Assembly (NCBI RefSeq): GCF_011764545.1
Contig: NZ_AP022870.1
Location: 8,128,001-8,192,000, forward strand
Direction: 5' to 3'
DNA: 64,000 nt
Source of the DNA: Phytohabitans flavus
GTDB lineage: Bacteria > Actinomycetota > Actinomycetes > Mycobacteriales > Micromonosporaceae
A program made the position numbers and the translations under genes. Below are positions 55,243 through 62,846 of this stretch, one piece after another; positions within the stretch are counted from its first letter, which is position 1, and the number at the start of each line of letters is the position of its first letter. A model generated the notes under the pieces. That model saw nothing but the letters and a program-made list of their open reading frames with translations. It was not told where the DNA came from and made no database searches.

Positions 55243-56457
55243 ATGACCGTTGTGCCGCCGCGGGCGTATCCCTACGGAGGGGGCGATCCGGGCGCGAGCG
55301 TGCCGAATGGTGAGCGCCTGCGCGTCCTCCTGGTGGAAGACGACGAGGCCGACGCGTTTCTCGTCGGCGAGCTGCTCGCGGAGGCTGACGCCAAGGTGGA
55401 CCTCGCCGTGGCCACGAGCCTCACCGAGGCGCGCGACCGGATCGGCGGCATCGACTGCATCGTGCTCGACCTCGGCCTGCCCGACGCGCAGGGGCTCGAC
55501 GGGCTGCGCGAGGTGCTGGCGCTGACCGACCAGGCCGCGGTCGTGGTGTTGACCGGCCGCCAGGACGAGCACCTCGGCGTCGGCGCGGTGGCCGAGGGCG
55601 CCCAGGACTACCTGCTCAAGGGCCAGGTCGACGGGGTTCTGCTGACCCGCGCGCTGCGCTACGCGGTGGAGCGCAAGCGGGCCGACGACAATGCGCGGCG
55701 GCTGCGCGAGGTGGAGCTGCGCGCGGAGGAGTCGGCCCGACTTGAGCGGGGCCTGCTGCCGCAGCCGTTGATGACCACCGAGCTTGTCCAGACGCACCCC
55801 TTCTACCAGCCGGGGCGGCACGCGGCCGTGATCGGCGGCGACTTCTACGACGTGGTGCAGGCCGGCGACCGCCTGCACCTGATCGTGGGCGACGTCTGCG
55901 GCCACGGTGCCGACGAGGCGGCGCTCGGCGTCGAGCTGCGGGTGGCCTGGCGGGCCCTGATCCTCGCCGGTGTCCCGGACGACGCCGTGCTGCCGGCGCT
56001 GGAGCAGGTGCTGATGAGCGAGCGCAGGGCCCGCGAGATATTCGCGACCGTCGCCACGGTGACGCTCGATCTGCCGGCCAACCGCGCTACTGTTCGGCTC
56101 GCCGGGCACCCGCCGCCGCTGCTGCTCTCCAGTGGCAAGGTGGAGCCCGTGCCCGCGCCGCACGGGCTGCTGCTCGGCGTGCAGCCCCGGCCGCCCCGTC
56201 CATACGACCTGGAGTTCGACGGTGAGGACTGGTCTCTGCTGATGTATACGGACGGCCTCATCGAGGGTCGGGTCGGCCGAGGCAACGAGCGTCTCGACGT
56301 CGGCGGCCTGTGCGCCCTGCTCGCCGAGCCGGAGGCCCGCGACGTGGCGCTGCCCGCGCTGCCACAGTGGCTGATCGGACGGGCCGAGGACGCCAATGAC
56401 GGTCCGCTCGTCGATGACGTCGCGATGCTGCTGGTGACGAGGGGTTCGGGTCGGTGA
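55243..56457 (+). CDS. Response regulator with PP2C-type (RsbU/SpoIIE) phosphatase output
   Basis: A protein of 404 residues from ATG 55243. The receiver domain (about 25-145) has 'RVLLVEDDEADAFLVGELL', the phospho-Asp in 'CIVLDLGLPDAQGLDG' and 'AQDYLLKGQVDG'. After a short coiled linker ('RRLREVELRAEESARLERGL') the PPM-type phosphatase covers 180-400: 'VIGGDFYDVVQAGDRLHLIV', 'GDVCGHGADEA', 'RLAGHPPPLLL', 'DDVAMLLV'. Such proteins dephosphorylate anti-sigma-factor antagonists in partner-switching pathways. It is the first gene of a four-gene operon with 4-8 base overlaps. Confidence 0.93.
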   Translation: MTVVPPRAYPYGGGDPGASVPNGERLRVLLVEDDEADAFLVGELLAEADAKVDLAVATSLTEARDRIGGIDCIVLDLGLPDAQGLDGLREVLALTDQAAVVVLTGRQDEHLGVGAVAEGAQDYLLKGQVDGVLLTRALRYAVERKRADDNARRLREVELRAEESARLERGLLPQPLMTTELVQTHPFYQPGRHAAVIGGDFYDVVQAGDRLHLIVGDVCGHGADEAALGVELRVAWRALILAGVPDDAVLPALEQVLMSERRAREIFATVATVTLDLPANRATVRLAGHPPPLLLSSGKVEPVPAPHGLLLGVQPRPPRPYDLEFDGEDWSLLMYTDGLIEGRVGRGNERLDVGGLCALLAEPEARDVALPALPQWLIGRAEDANDGPLVDDVAMLLVTRGSGR

Positions 56458-58049
56458 AGGGATCCTGGAGCCTGCGGCGCAGGGTTACCGCGCTCTGTGC
56501 CGTGGTCGGGGGGCTGCTCGCGCTGGTCGCCATCGTCGCGTCGGGTACCGCGGCCGCGTCCCGCTCGCAGGTCGACACGCTGGCCAACCGTGCCACCCCG
56601 CTCCGCAGCGCGTCGGAGGCGCTGCTCACCGCGCTCGTCGACCAGGAGACCGCGGTACGTGGCTTCGCGCTCAGCGGAAACGACATGGACCTCCAGCCGT
56701 ACACCAACGGTATTGCCGAGGAGCGCCGGCTGACGGATGCCATGACGGCCCTGATCGGCGACGAGCAGGGCATCCGGGAGCGCTTGGCGCGGGTGACCAC
56801 GGCGGCGGCGGAGTGGCGTCGCGAGGTCGCCGAGCCGGTGGTCGCGGCGGTGCGCGACGAGGGCACCGCGACCGCCCAGGCGCTCATCAACGACGCGTCG
56901 CGGCAGCGTTTCGACAACGTGCGGGCCACGGTGGAGGACCTACAGGGCGAAATTCGCACGTTCCGCAACGAAACGGCCGACCAAGCGAAGACAAGCAGCA
57001 CCATCCTCGTGGTACTGCTGATCGCGGCCACGGTGATCGTGCTGCTCGCCGGCATCGCGCTGCTCGTCTCGCTGCGCCGGCTGGTGATCGAGCCGTTGAC
57101 CAGCCTCGCCGAGCAGGTCCGCGCGGTGGCCGGTGGGCAGTACGACCAGGCGATCGAGACCAACGGCCCGCCCGAGCTCGCCACGCTCGCCGCCGACGTC
57201 GACGGCATGCGTCGCAAAATCGCGTCCGACCTCGCCGAGGTGCGGGAGGCGCGGGAGCGGATCGAGTGGGTCAACGGCCAGCTCCAGAGCCAGGCCGAGG
57301 AGCTGATGCGCTCCAACCGCGACCTGGAGCAGTTCGCGTACGTGGCTTCGCACGATCTCCAGGAGCCGCTGCGCAAGGTGGCCAGCTTCTGCCAGCTGCT
57401 CCAGCGGCGGTACGCGGGCCAGCTCGACGAGCGCGCCGACCAGTACATCGCCTTCGCGGTGGACGGTGCGCAGCGGATGCAGCGGCTGATCAACGACCTG
57501 CTCGCCTTCTCCCGGATCGGGCGGATGACCTCAGGCTTCACCGACGTCGACCTCAACGCGCTGATGGCCGACGTGGCCAGCCAGACCGAGTCCGCCCGCA
57601 ACTACGCCAAGGGTGAGCTGACCTGGGACGATCTCCCCACTGTCATGGGCGAGCAGGCGCTGCTCACCACCCTGCTGGCCAACCTGGTGAGCAACTCGAT
57701 CAAGTTCCGCCACCCCGACCGCCCGCCCAAGGTGCACGTCTCGGCGGAGCGGGTCGGCGCGGAGTGGGAGATCAGCTGCCGGGACAACGGGATCGGCGTC
57801 GAGCAGGAGTTCGCCGACAAGATCTTCGTGATCTTCCAGCGGCTGCACGCCAAGGACTCGTACCCGGGCACCGGCATCGGGCTCGCGATCGCAAAGAAGA
57901 TCGTCGAATACCATGCCGGCCGGATCTGGGTCGCCCCCGATGTCACCGAGGGTACGGTGATCAGGTTCACGCTGCCGGTGCTTGCCGGGAGTGAGGAGGA
58001 GCCGGCGGGCGAGAATGAGCCGGTGCGAGACAGCGAGGTGAACGCGTGA
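56454..58049 (+). CDS. Sensor histidine kinase with CHASE3-like and HAMP domains
   Basis: A protein of 531 residues starting at GTG 56454 (GTGA overlap). Two membrane helices (about 12-35 and 180-205) flank a CHASE3-like helical sensor ('LLTALVDQETAVRGFALSGN'). HAMP follows ('RRLVIEPLTSLAEQVRAVAG'), then HisKA with 'DLEQFAYVASHDLQEPLRKV' and an ATPase domain with 'LLANLVSNSIKFRHP', 'CRDNGIGVEQEFADKIFVIF' and 'GTGIGLAIAKKIVEYHAG'. The 'ASHDLQEPLRKV' form is the phytochrome-like branch that works with small Rcp1-type receivers, and such a gene is next. Confidence 0.94.
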   Translation: MKGSWSLRRRVTALCAVVGGLLALVAIVASGTAAASRSQVDTLANRATPLRSASEALLTALVDQETAVRGFALSGNDMDLQPYTNGIAEERRLTDAMTALIGDEQGIRERLARVTTAAAEWRREVAEPVVAAVRDEGTATAQALINDASRQRFDNVRATVEDLQGEIRTFRNETADQAKTSSTILVVLLIAATVIVLLAGIALLVSLRRLVIEPLTSLAEQVRAVAGGQYDQAIETNGPPELATLAADVDGMRRKIASDLAEVREARERIEWVNGQLQSQAEELMRSNRDLEQFAYVASHDLQEPLRKVASFCQLLQRRYAGQLDERADQYIAFAVDGAQRMQRLINDLLAFSRIGRMTSGFTDVDLNALMADVASQTESARNYAKGELTWDDLPTVMGEQALLTTLLANLVSNSIKFRHPDRPPKVHVSAERVGAEWEISCRDNGIGVEQEFADKIFVIFQRLHAKDSYPGTGIGLAIAKKIVEYHAGRIWVAPDVTEGTVIRFTLPVLAGSEEEPAGENEPVRDSEVNA

Positions 58050-58498
58050 CGGTGCCCGCCGACGGGAGGAGCCCGATCGAGGTCCTGCTGGTCGAGGACG
58101 ACCCCGGCGACGTCCTGATGACGCAGGAGGCCTTCGAGGAGCACAAGCTCCGCAACAAGCTCACCGTGGTCACCGACGGCGACGCCGCTCTCGCATACCT
58201 GCGCCGCGAGGGTGAGTACAAGGACGCGGTACCGCCGGACCTCATCCTGCTCGACCTCAACCTCCCTCGCCGCGACGGGCGCGAGGTGCTCGCCGAGATC
58301 AAGAAGGACGAGAAGCTCGGGCGCATCCCAGTCGTCGTGCTCACCACCTCGCAGGCCGACGAGGACATCATGCGCAGCTATGAGCTGCACGCGAATGCGT
58401 ATGTCACCAAGCCCGTCGACTTCGACCGCTTCATCGCGGTGGTCCGCCAGATCGACGAGTTCTTCGTCAGCGTGGTGAAGCTGCCGCCTCGTGGCTGA
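58046..58498 (+). CDS. Single-domain (Rcp1-like) response regulator
   Basis: A protein of 150 residues, receiver domain only: 'EVLLVEDDPGDVLMTQEAFE', phospho-Asp in 'DLILLDLNLPRRDGREVLAE', 'PVVVLTTSQADEDIMRSYEL', and the conserved Lys in 'NAYVTKPVDFDRFIAVV'. No output domain is present, so it probably passes phosphate to another protein or to the REC-PP2C protein of the same operon. GTG 58046 overlaps the kinase stop as GTGA. Confidence 0.94.
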   Translation: MTVPADGRSPIEVLLVEDDPGDVLMTQEAFEEHKLRNKLTVVTDGDAALAYLRREGEYKDAVPPDLILLDLNLPRRDGREVLAEIKKDEKLGRIPVVVLTTSQADEDIMRSYELHANAYVTKPVDFDRFIAVVRQIDEFFVSVVKLPPRG

Positions 58499-59288
58499 CC
58501 TGATCGACTCGGTCGGGCTGCTGCTGCGCGAGGCGGCCGCCACTGTGGTGCTGCCGTCGTTTCAGCACCTCGCCGAGGGTGACGTCGAGGAGAAAGCGCC
58601 CGGCGAGGTTGTCACCGTCGCCGACCGGCGCGCCGAGAGGCTGATCGCTGACGGCCTCCGGGCGCTCCTGCCCGACTCCGTCGTGGTCGGCGAGGAGGGC
58701 GTCGCCGCCGACCCTTCGGTGCTGGATCTGCTTCGCGAGCCCGGCCTGGTGTGGATAGTCGACCCGATCGACGGCACCGGAAACTTCGCGGCCGGCCACG
58801 GCCCGTTCGCCATCATGGCCGCCCTTGTCCGCGGCGGCGCGCCCGTCGGCGCCTGGATCCTCGACCCGCTCGCCGGCACGCTGGCGGTGGCCGAGGCCGG
58901 CTCCGGCGCGTACGTCGACGGGGTCCGCGTCACCCTCTCCGCCGAGACCTCCCAGCCGCTGCGCGGGGCCGCGATGAGCCGATTCCTCCCGGCCGACCTG
59001 AAAGCCCGCATCCAGAGCGGGCTCCCGGCCATCGACGAGGTGATGCCGGGCCTGCACTGCGCCGGCCGCGAGTACGTCGACATCGTCACCGGTGCGCAGG
59101 ACTTCGTCCTCTTCTGGCGCACGCTCCCGTGGGATCACGTGCCGGGCGCGCTGCTTGTCGAGGAGGCCGGCGGCGTAGTGCGGCGGCTGGACGGCGGCCC
59201 GTACCACCTGGCCGCGGACGGTTATGGCCTGCTGGCCGCAGCCAACGCGCCCACCTGGCGCCGGGTGCACACCGCTCTGCTCAGCTGA
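58491..59288 (+). CDS. Inositol monophosphatase-family phosphatase
   Basis: A protein of 265 residues from GTG 58491, overlapping the response regulator by eight bases. The metal sites are visible: 'VTVADRRAERLIADGL', 'VVGEEG', 'LVWIVDPIDGTGNFAAGHGP' (the DPIDGT motif) and 'LPWDHVPGALLVEEAGGVVR' (the final Asp). The family cleaves phosphate from inositol or histidinol phosphates or similar compounds. Its place at the end of a signalling operon is unusual; a substrate linked to signalling is not evident. Confidence 0.92.
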   Translation: MADLIDSVGLLLREAAATVVLPSFQHLAEGDVEEKAPGEVVTVADRRAERLIADGLRALLPDSVVVGEEGVAADPSVLDLLREPGLVWIVDPIDGTGNFAAGHGPFAIMAALVRGGAPVGAWILDPLAGTLAVAEAGSGAYVDGVRVTLSAETSQPLRGAAMSRFLPADLKARIQSGLPAIDEVMPGLHCAGREYVDIVTGAQDFVLFWRTLPWDHVPGALLVEEAGGVVRRLDGGPYHLAADGYGLLAAANAPTWRRVHTALLS

Positions 59289-60132
59289 CGGAGTCGGCCG
59301 GCCACTGGGTGCCGACGACCGCGAGCAGCTTAAGCGCCTCGGCGGTACGGCTGCCGGGCGCGGCGCTGTAGATGATGAGGCGCTGTCCGTGGCCGGCGAT
59401 GTTGAGGGTCTCGCACTCCAGCTCCAGCTCGCCCACCACCGGATGGCGTACCCGTTTCACCGTCGTCCCGTGGCGCACGCAGACCCGTTGCTGCTCCCAC
59501 CGGCGCACGAACTCCGGGCTGGCCGCGCGCAGGCGGGCGATCAGGCCGTGGATGCCGGGATCGTCCGGGTACTGGCCGGCGGCCGCACGCAGCTCGGCCA
59601 CGCACTCGTCGGCGAAGGCGGAGGTATCGGGGTCGGCCAGCGCGATGGCGGAGATCTCGCCGCCGAACACGTTCCAAATCATGTTGCGCCGGCCCGGTGG
59701 CCAGGTGTCGGGATCGCCGAGCAGAGCGGCGGCTGTCGAGTTCCAAGCGAGGATCTCGTACTTGGCGTCGATGACATACGCCGGAGTGTCGTCGAGGCGG
59801 TTGATCAGGTGGATCACGCCGGCCGGCACGTCGGGGCTGGGGCCGGACGGGTGTGCCGGGATCTCGCCGACCAGGTGGTAGAGGTGGGCGCGCTCGGCGT
59901 CGTACAGCCGCAGGGCGCGAGCCAGCGCGGAGAGCACCTGCCGCGACGGGCGCGGGCCGCGGGCCTGCTCCAGCCGCGCGTAGTAGTCGACCGAGATGCC
60001 GGCCAGCCGCGCCACCTCCTCGCGCCGCAGTCCCGGCGTGCGGCGGCGCGGGCCGGCGGGGAGGCCGACATCCTCGGGGCTTACGCAGGCGCGACGGCTG
60101 CGCAGGTAGTCGGCGAGCTGTCGGCGGTCCAT
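59281..60132 (-). CDS. XRE regulator with MmyB-like ligand domain
   Basis: About 283 residues from ATG 60132. The helix-turn-helix spans about 8-75 ('RRTPGLRREEVARLAGISVD', 'YYARLEQARGPRPSRQVLSA'). The MmyB-like PAS domain follows: 'TPAYVIDAKYEILAWNSTAA', 'NMIWNVFG', then 'HPVVGELELECETLNIAGHG' and 'LIIYSAAPGSRTAEAL'. Such regulators bind fatty acids or similar ligands and usually control a divergent oxidoreductase gene. The divergent SDR starts about 100 bases away and is a probable target. Its stop overlaps that of the convergent phosphatase gene. Confidence 0.93.
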   Translation of the reverse strand: MDRRQLADYLRSRRACVSPEDVGLPAGPRRRTPGLRREEVARLAGISVDYYARLEQARGPRPSRQVLSALARALRLYDAERAHLYHLVGEIPAHPSGPSPDVPAGVIHLINRLDDTPAYVIDAKYEILAWNSTAAALLGDPDTWPPGRRNMIWNVFGGEISAIALADPDTSAFADECVAELRAAAGQYPDDPGIHGLIARLRAASPEFVRRWEQQRVCVRHGTTVKRVRHPVVGELELECETLNIAGHGQRLIIYSAAPGSRTAEALKLLAVVGTQWPADSVS

Positions 60133-60235
60133 GCCGACCATCATGTCCGCCGGCTGTGGCCGGAACCAGGGACCAGCAGTCCGTGGTTAAGGCGTGCTCT
60201 CCTCACCGAGGGAAGGGCGCCGCAGGTTTGTCGCC

Positions 60236-60963
60236 ATGAGTGAAAGCAAGGTCGCCCTCGTGACGGGGGCCAACAAGGGCATCGGGTACGAGATCGCGCG
60301 CGCCCTCGGCGAGACCGGCGCCACCGTCCTGGTCGGTGCGCGGGACGCGGAGCGCGGTGCGGCCGCCGCGGAGAAGCTCTCCGCCGACGGGGCGGCAGCG
60401 GTCGCGCTGCAACTCGACGTCACCGACCCGCTCTCGGTCACGGCCGCGGCAGCGCTGGTCGAGCGGATGTACGGGCGGCTGGACATCCTGGTCAACAACG
60501 CCGCCGTCCTCATCGAACGGGGGCAGGCGCCGAGCCGGACGCCGCTGGAGATGCTGGCGCGTACGTACGCCACGAACGTGTACGGCGTCGTCGCGGTGAC
60601 CAACGCCATGCTGCCGCTGCTGCGCGAGGCGCCGGCCGGGCGCATCGTCAATCTCTCCAGCGGGCTCGGCTCGATGGCGCTGACCGGCGACCCGGAGGGG
60701 CCGTACCCGGGGCGTGGCTGCTGGCGTACAACTCGTCGAAGAGCGCGCTCAACTCGATCACGGTCACGTACGCGAACGAGCTGCGGGACACGCCGATCAA
60801 GGTGAACGCGGCCGACCCGGGCTACTGCGCGACCGACCTCAACGGGCACTCGGGACCGCGTACGCCGACGCAGGGCGCGGTCGCCGCCGTACGGCTGGCC
60901 ACGCTCCCGGCGGACGGCCCGACGGCCGGCTTCTTCGACGACGAGGGCACGGTCCCTTGGTAG
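60236..60963 (+). CDS. Short-chain dehydrogenase, interrupted by one apparent frameshift
   Basis: From ATG 60236: 'VALVTGANKGIGYEIARALG' (the TGxxxGxG cofactor site), 'LDILVNNAAVLIERG' and 'AGRIVNLSSGLGSMAL' with the catalytic Ser. At G4 (60709-60712) one base appears missing; restoring it gives 'AWLLAYNSSKSALNSITVTY' with the catalytic Tyr and Lys, then 'VNAADPGYCATDLNGH' and a stop at 60963. The corrected protein of about 242 residues is a typical carbonyl-reductase-like SDR. Without the base the Tyr-x-x-x-Lys part is lost. It is divergent from the MmyB-type regulator. Confidence 0.88.
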
Positions 60964-60986
60964 ATCGGCACTACTAAGATCGGCGA

Positions 60987-61760
60987 GTGTCCACGTACCT
61001 GGAGAGTCTCTTCTCGCTGGCCGGGCGCGTGGCGCTCGTGACGGGTGGCAGCTCGGGGATCGGCCGTGCCATCGCGGAGGCCTTAGGCCGCGCGGGCGCC
61101 AACGTGGTGCTTGTCGCGCGGCGGGAGGCGCCGCTGGCGGCGGCCGTCGCCGAGCTCGGCACGGTCGGCGTGGAGGCAGCGGCGGTTGCCGCGGATCTCA
61201 GCGACCGCGCCGCGCTGCGGGAGGCGGCGGAGGCGGCGGTCAAGTGGTACGGCGAGCCGGACATCCTGGTCAACTCGGCGGCGATCAACCGGCGACCGCA
61301 CCTGTCCGAGCTGACCGAGGACGACTGGGACGCGACGATCACCGCCAACCTCGACGCACCCTTCCTGCTCGGCCAGCGCTTCGGCCCGGCGATGGCGGAG
61401 CGGGGCTGGGGCCGGATCATCAACATCGCCTCCCAGCAGTCGGTGCGGGCGTACGGCAACAGCGGCGCGTACGGTGCCGCGAAGGCGGGCCTGGCCGGGC
61501 TGACCCGCTCGCAGGCCGAGGCGTGGTCGCGGCACGGCGTCACGTCGAACGCGATCGCGCCGGGCATCGTGCGTACGCCGCTGACCGCCGAGCTCTTCGC
61601 CGACCCGGCCCGGGTGGCCACGGCGGCCGGCCGCACGATGGTGGGGCGCAACGGGGAGCTGGACGACTTCGCAGGCGTGGCGGTCTTCGTCGCGAGCGAG
61701 TCGAGCGCGTACGTGACCGGGCAGATGCTCTTCGTGGATGGCGGGTTCTCCGTAGCGTGA
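60987..61760 (+). CDS. Short-chain dehydrogenase/reductase
   Basis: A protein of 257 residues from GTG 60987. All classical SDR motifs are intact: 'VALVTGGSSGIGRAIAEALG', 'PDILVNSAAINRR', 'GRIINIASQQSVRAYGNSGA' with Ser and 'YGAAKAGL' with Tyr and Lys, 'VTSNAIAPGIVRTPLT' and 'SAYVTGQMLFVDGGFSV'. It resembles gluconate 5-dehydrogenase or 3-oxoacyl reductase-type enzymes; the exact substrate is unknown. It follows the first SDR by 23 bases and is probably co-transcribed. Confidence 0.94.
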   Translation: MSTYLESLFSLAGRVALVTGGSSGIGRAIAEALGRAGANVVLVARREAPLAAAVAELGTVGVEAAAVAADLSDRAALREAAEAAVKWYGEPDILVNSAAINRRPHLSELTEDDWDATITANLDAPFLLGQRFGPAMAERGWGRIINIASQQSVRAYGNSGAYGAAKAGLAGLTRSQAEAWSRHGVTSNAIAPGIVRTPLTAELFADPARVATAAGRTMVGRNGELDDFAGVAVFVASESSAYVTGQMLFVDGGFSVA

Positions 61761-61846
61761 CAGGGTGGCCCGCATAGCACAGGTGAGCCTTAATTCTGAG
61801 GCTCGTGTGACTTAAGTGGCCCGTGAGTCCGGTACGCTCAGGCACC

Positions 61847-62830
61847 GTGCTTCATCGTCCCCTGGCTGTGGTGCTCGGTCTCCTTCTGGCGTGGGTCGCC
61901 ACCGGGCCGGCCGCCGCCGCGCCAAATACTGACGACGAGGGTGCCTCCAAGACCCTGCGGGTCCAGCTGGAGGCGGCCAACAAGGGGCACATCGAGGCCA
62001 AGGCCAAGCTCGCCAACTCGAAGAAGCGCCAGCTCGAGCTCAACCTCCAGCTCCAGAAGGTCGAAGAGGACCTGGCGGTGACCGGCGGCGAGGTGGCCGC
62101 GCTGGCCGCTGAGTCGTATCGGGTCGGCCGGCTGACGCCGATCAACCTGATGCTCAACAGCGCCTCGCCGAATGAGTTCTTGCAGCGGGCGTCCGGGCTC
62201 GAGCTGCTCGCCCAGCGCGACGGCAGCGCGATGCGCCGGCTCACCGAGGCGCGCGAAGAGGTCACGCGCACCAAGGCGGCGATCGACAACGAGGTTCGCG
62301 AGCAGGCCAAGCAGGTCGCCGTGATGGCGGCGAAGAAGAAGGACCTGGAGAAGGCGCTCGGCATCGGCCAGGCCGGCGGATTCGTCAACGCCGACTCGCC
62401 ACTGGCCCAGCCCGCCCCGCGCAACTCGGACGGCTCCTGGCCAAGCGAGCGCTGCATCGTCAACGACCCGACCACGAGCGGCTGCATCACGGCCCGCACG
62501 CTGCATGCGTACAACCAGGCGCGGGCGGCCGGGTTCAAGCGGTACACGTCGTGCAAACGCAGCGGTGGCGGTGGCGAGCACCCGAAGGGCCGGGCCTGCG
62601 ACTTCTCCTCGGCGGAGACGACGTTCCTGAATAGCGACGCGGTCGGCGACGACCGGACGTATGGCAACAACCTGGCGGCGTACCTCGTGAAGAACGCCGA
62701 CCGGCTAGGCGTGCTCTACGTGATCTGGTATCGGCAGATCTGGTCGCCCGGCTCCGGCTGGAAGTCGTACAGCGGCAGCGGCGGTGCCGCGGCGGAGCAC
62801 ACCAATCACGTGCACCTCTCGATGATCTGA
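61847..62830 (+). CDS. Secreted coiled-coil protein with C-terminal ARB_07466-like domain
   Basis: From GTG 61847 (GTG 61823 also possible), about 327 residues. A signal peptide ('LAVVLGLLLAWVATGPAAAA') is followed by a long helical, charged coiled coil (about 30-180: 'ANKGHIEAKAKLANSKKRQL', 'AREEVTRTKAAIDNEVREQA'). The C-terminal domain reads 'SERCIVNDPTTSGCITARTL', 'HPKGRACDFSS' and 'HTNHVHLSM', a fold related to D,D-peptidase-like hydrolases with the His/Asp metal pattern. Similar actinobacterial proteins act on the cell wall with NlpC/P60 enzymes. It probably remodels peptidoglycan. Confidence 0.85.
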   Translation: MLHRPLAVVLGLLLAWVATGPAAAAPNTDDEGASKTLRVQLEAANKGHIEAKAKLANSKKRQLELNLQLQKVEEDLAVTGGEVAALAAESYRVGRLTPINLMLNSASPNEFLQRASGLELLAQRDGSAMRRLTEAREEVTRTKAAIDNEVREQAKQVAVMAAKKKDLEKALGIGQAGGFVNADSPLAQPAPRNSDGSWPSERCIVNDPTTSGCITARTLHAYNQARAAGFKRYTSCKRSGGGGEHPKGRACDFSSAETTFLNSDAVGDDRTYGNNLAAYLVKNADRLGVLYVIWYRQIWSPGSGWKSYSGSGGAAAEHTNHVHLSMI

Positions 62831-62846
62831 CTACCCTTTCTGCGTG

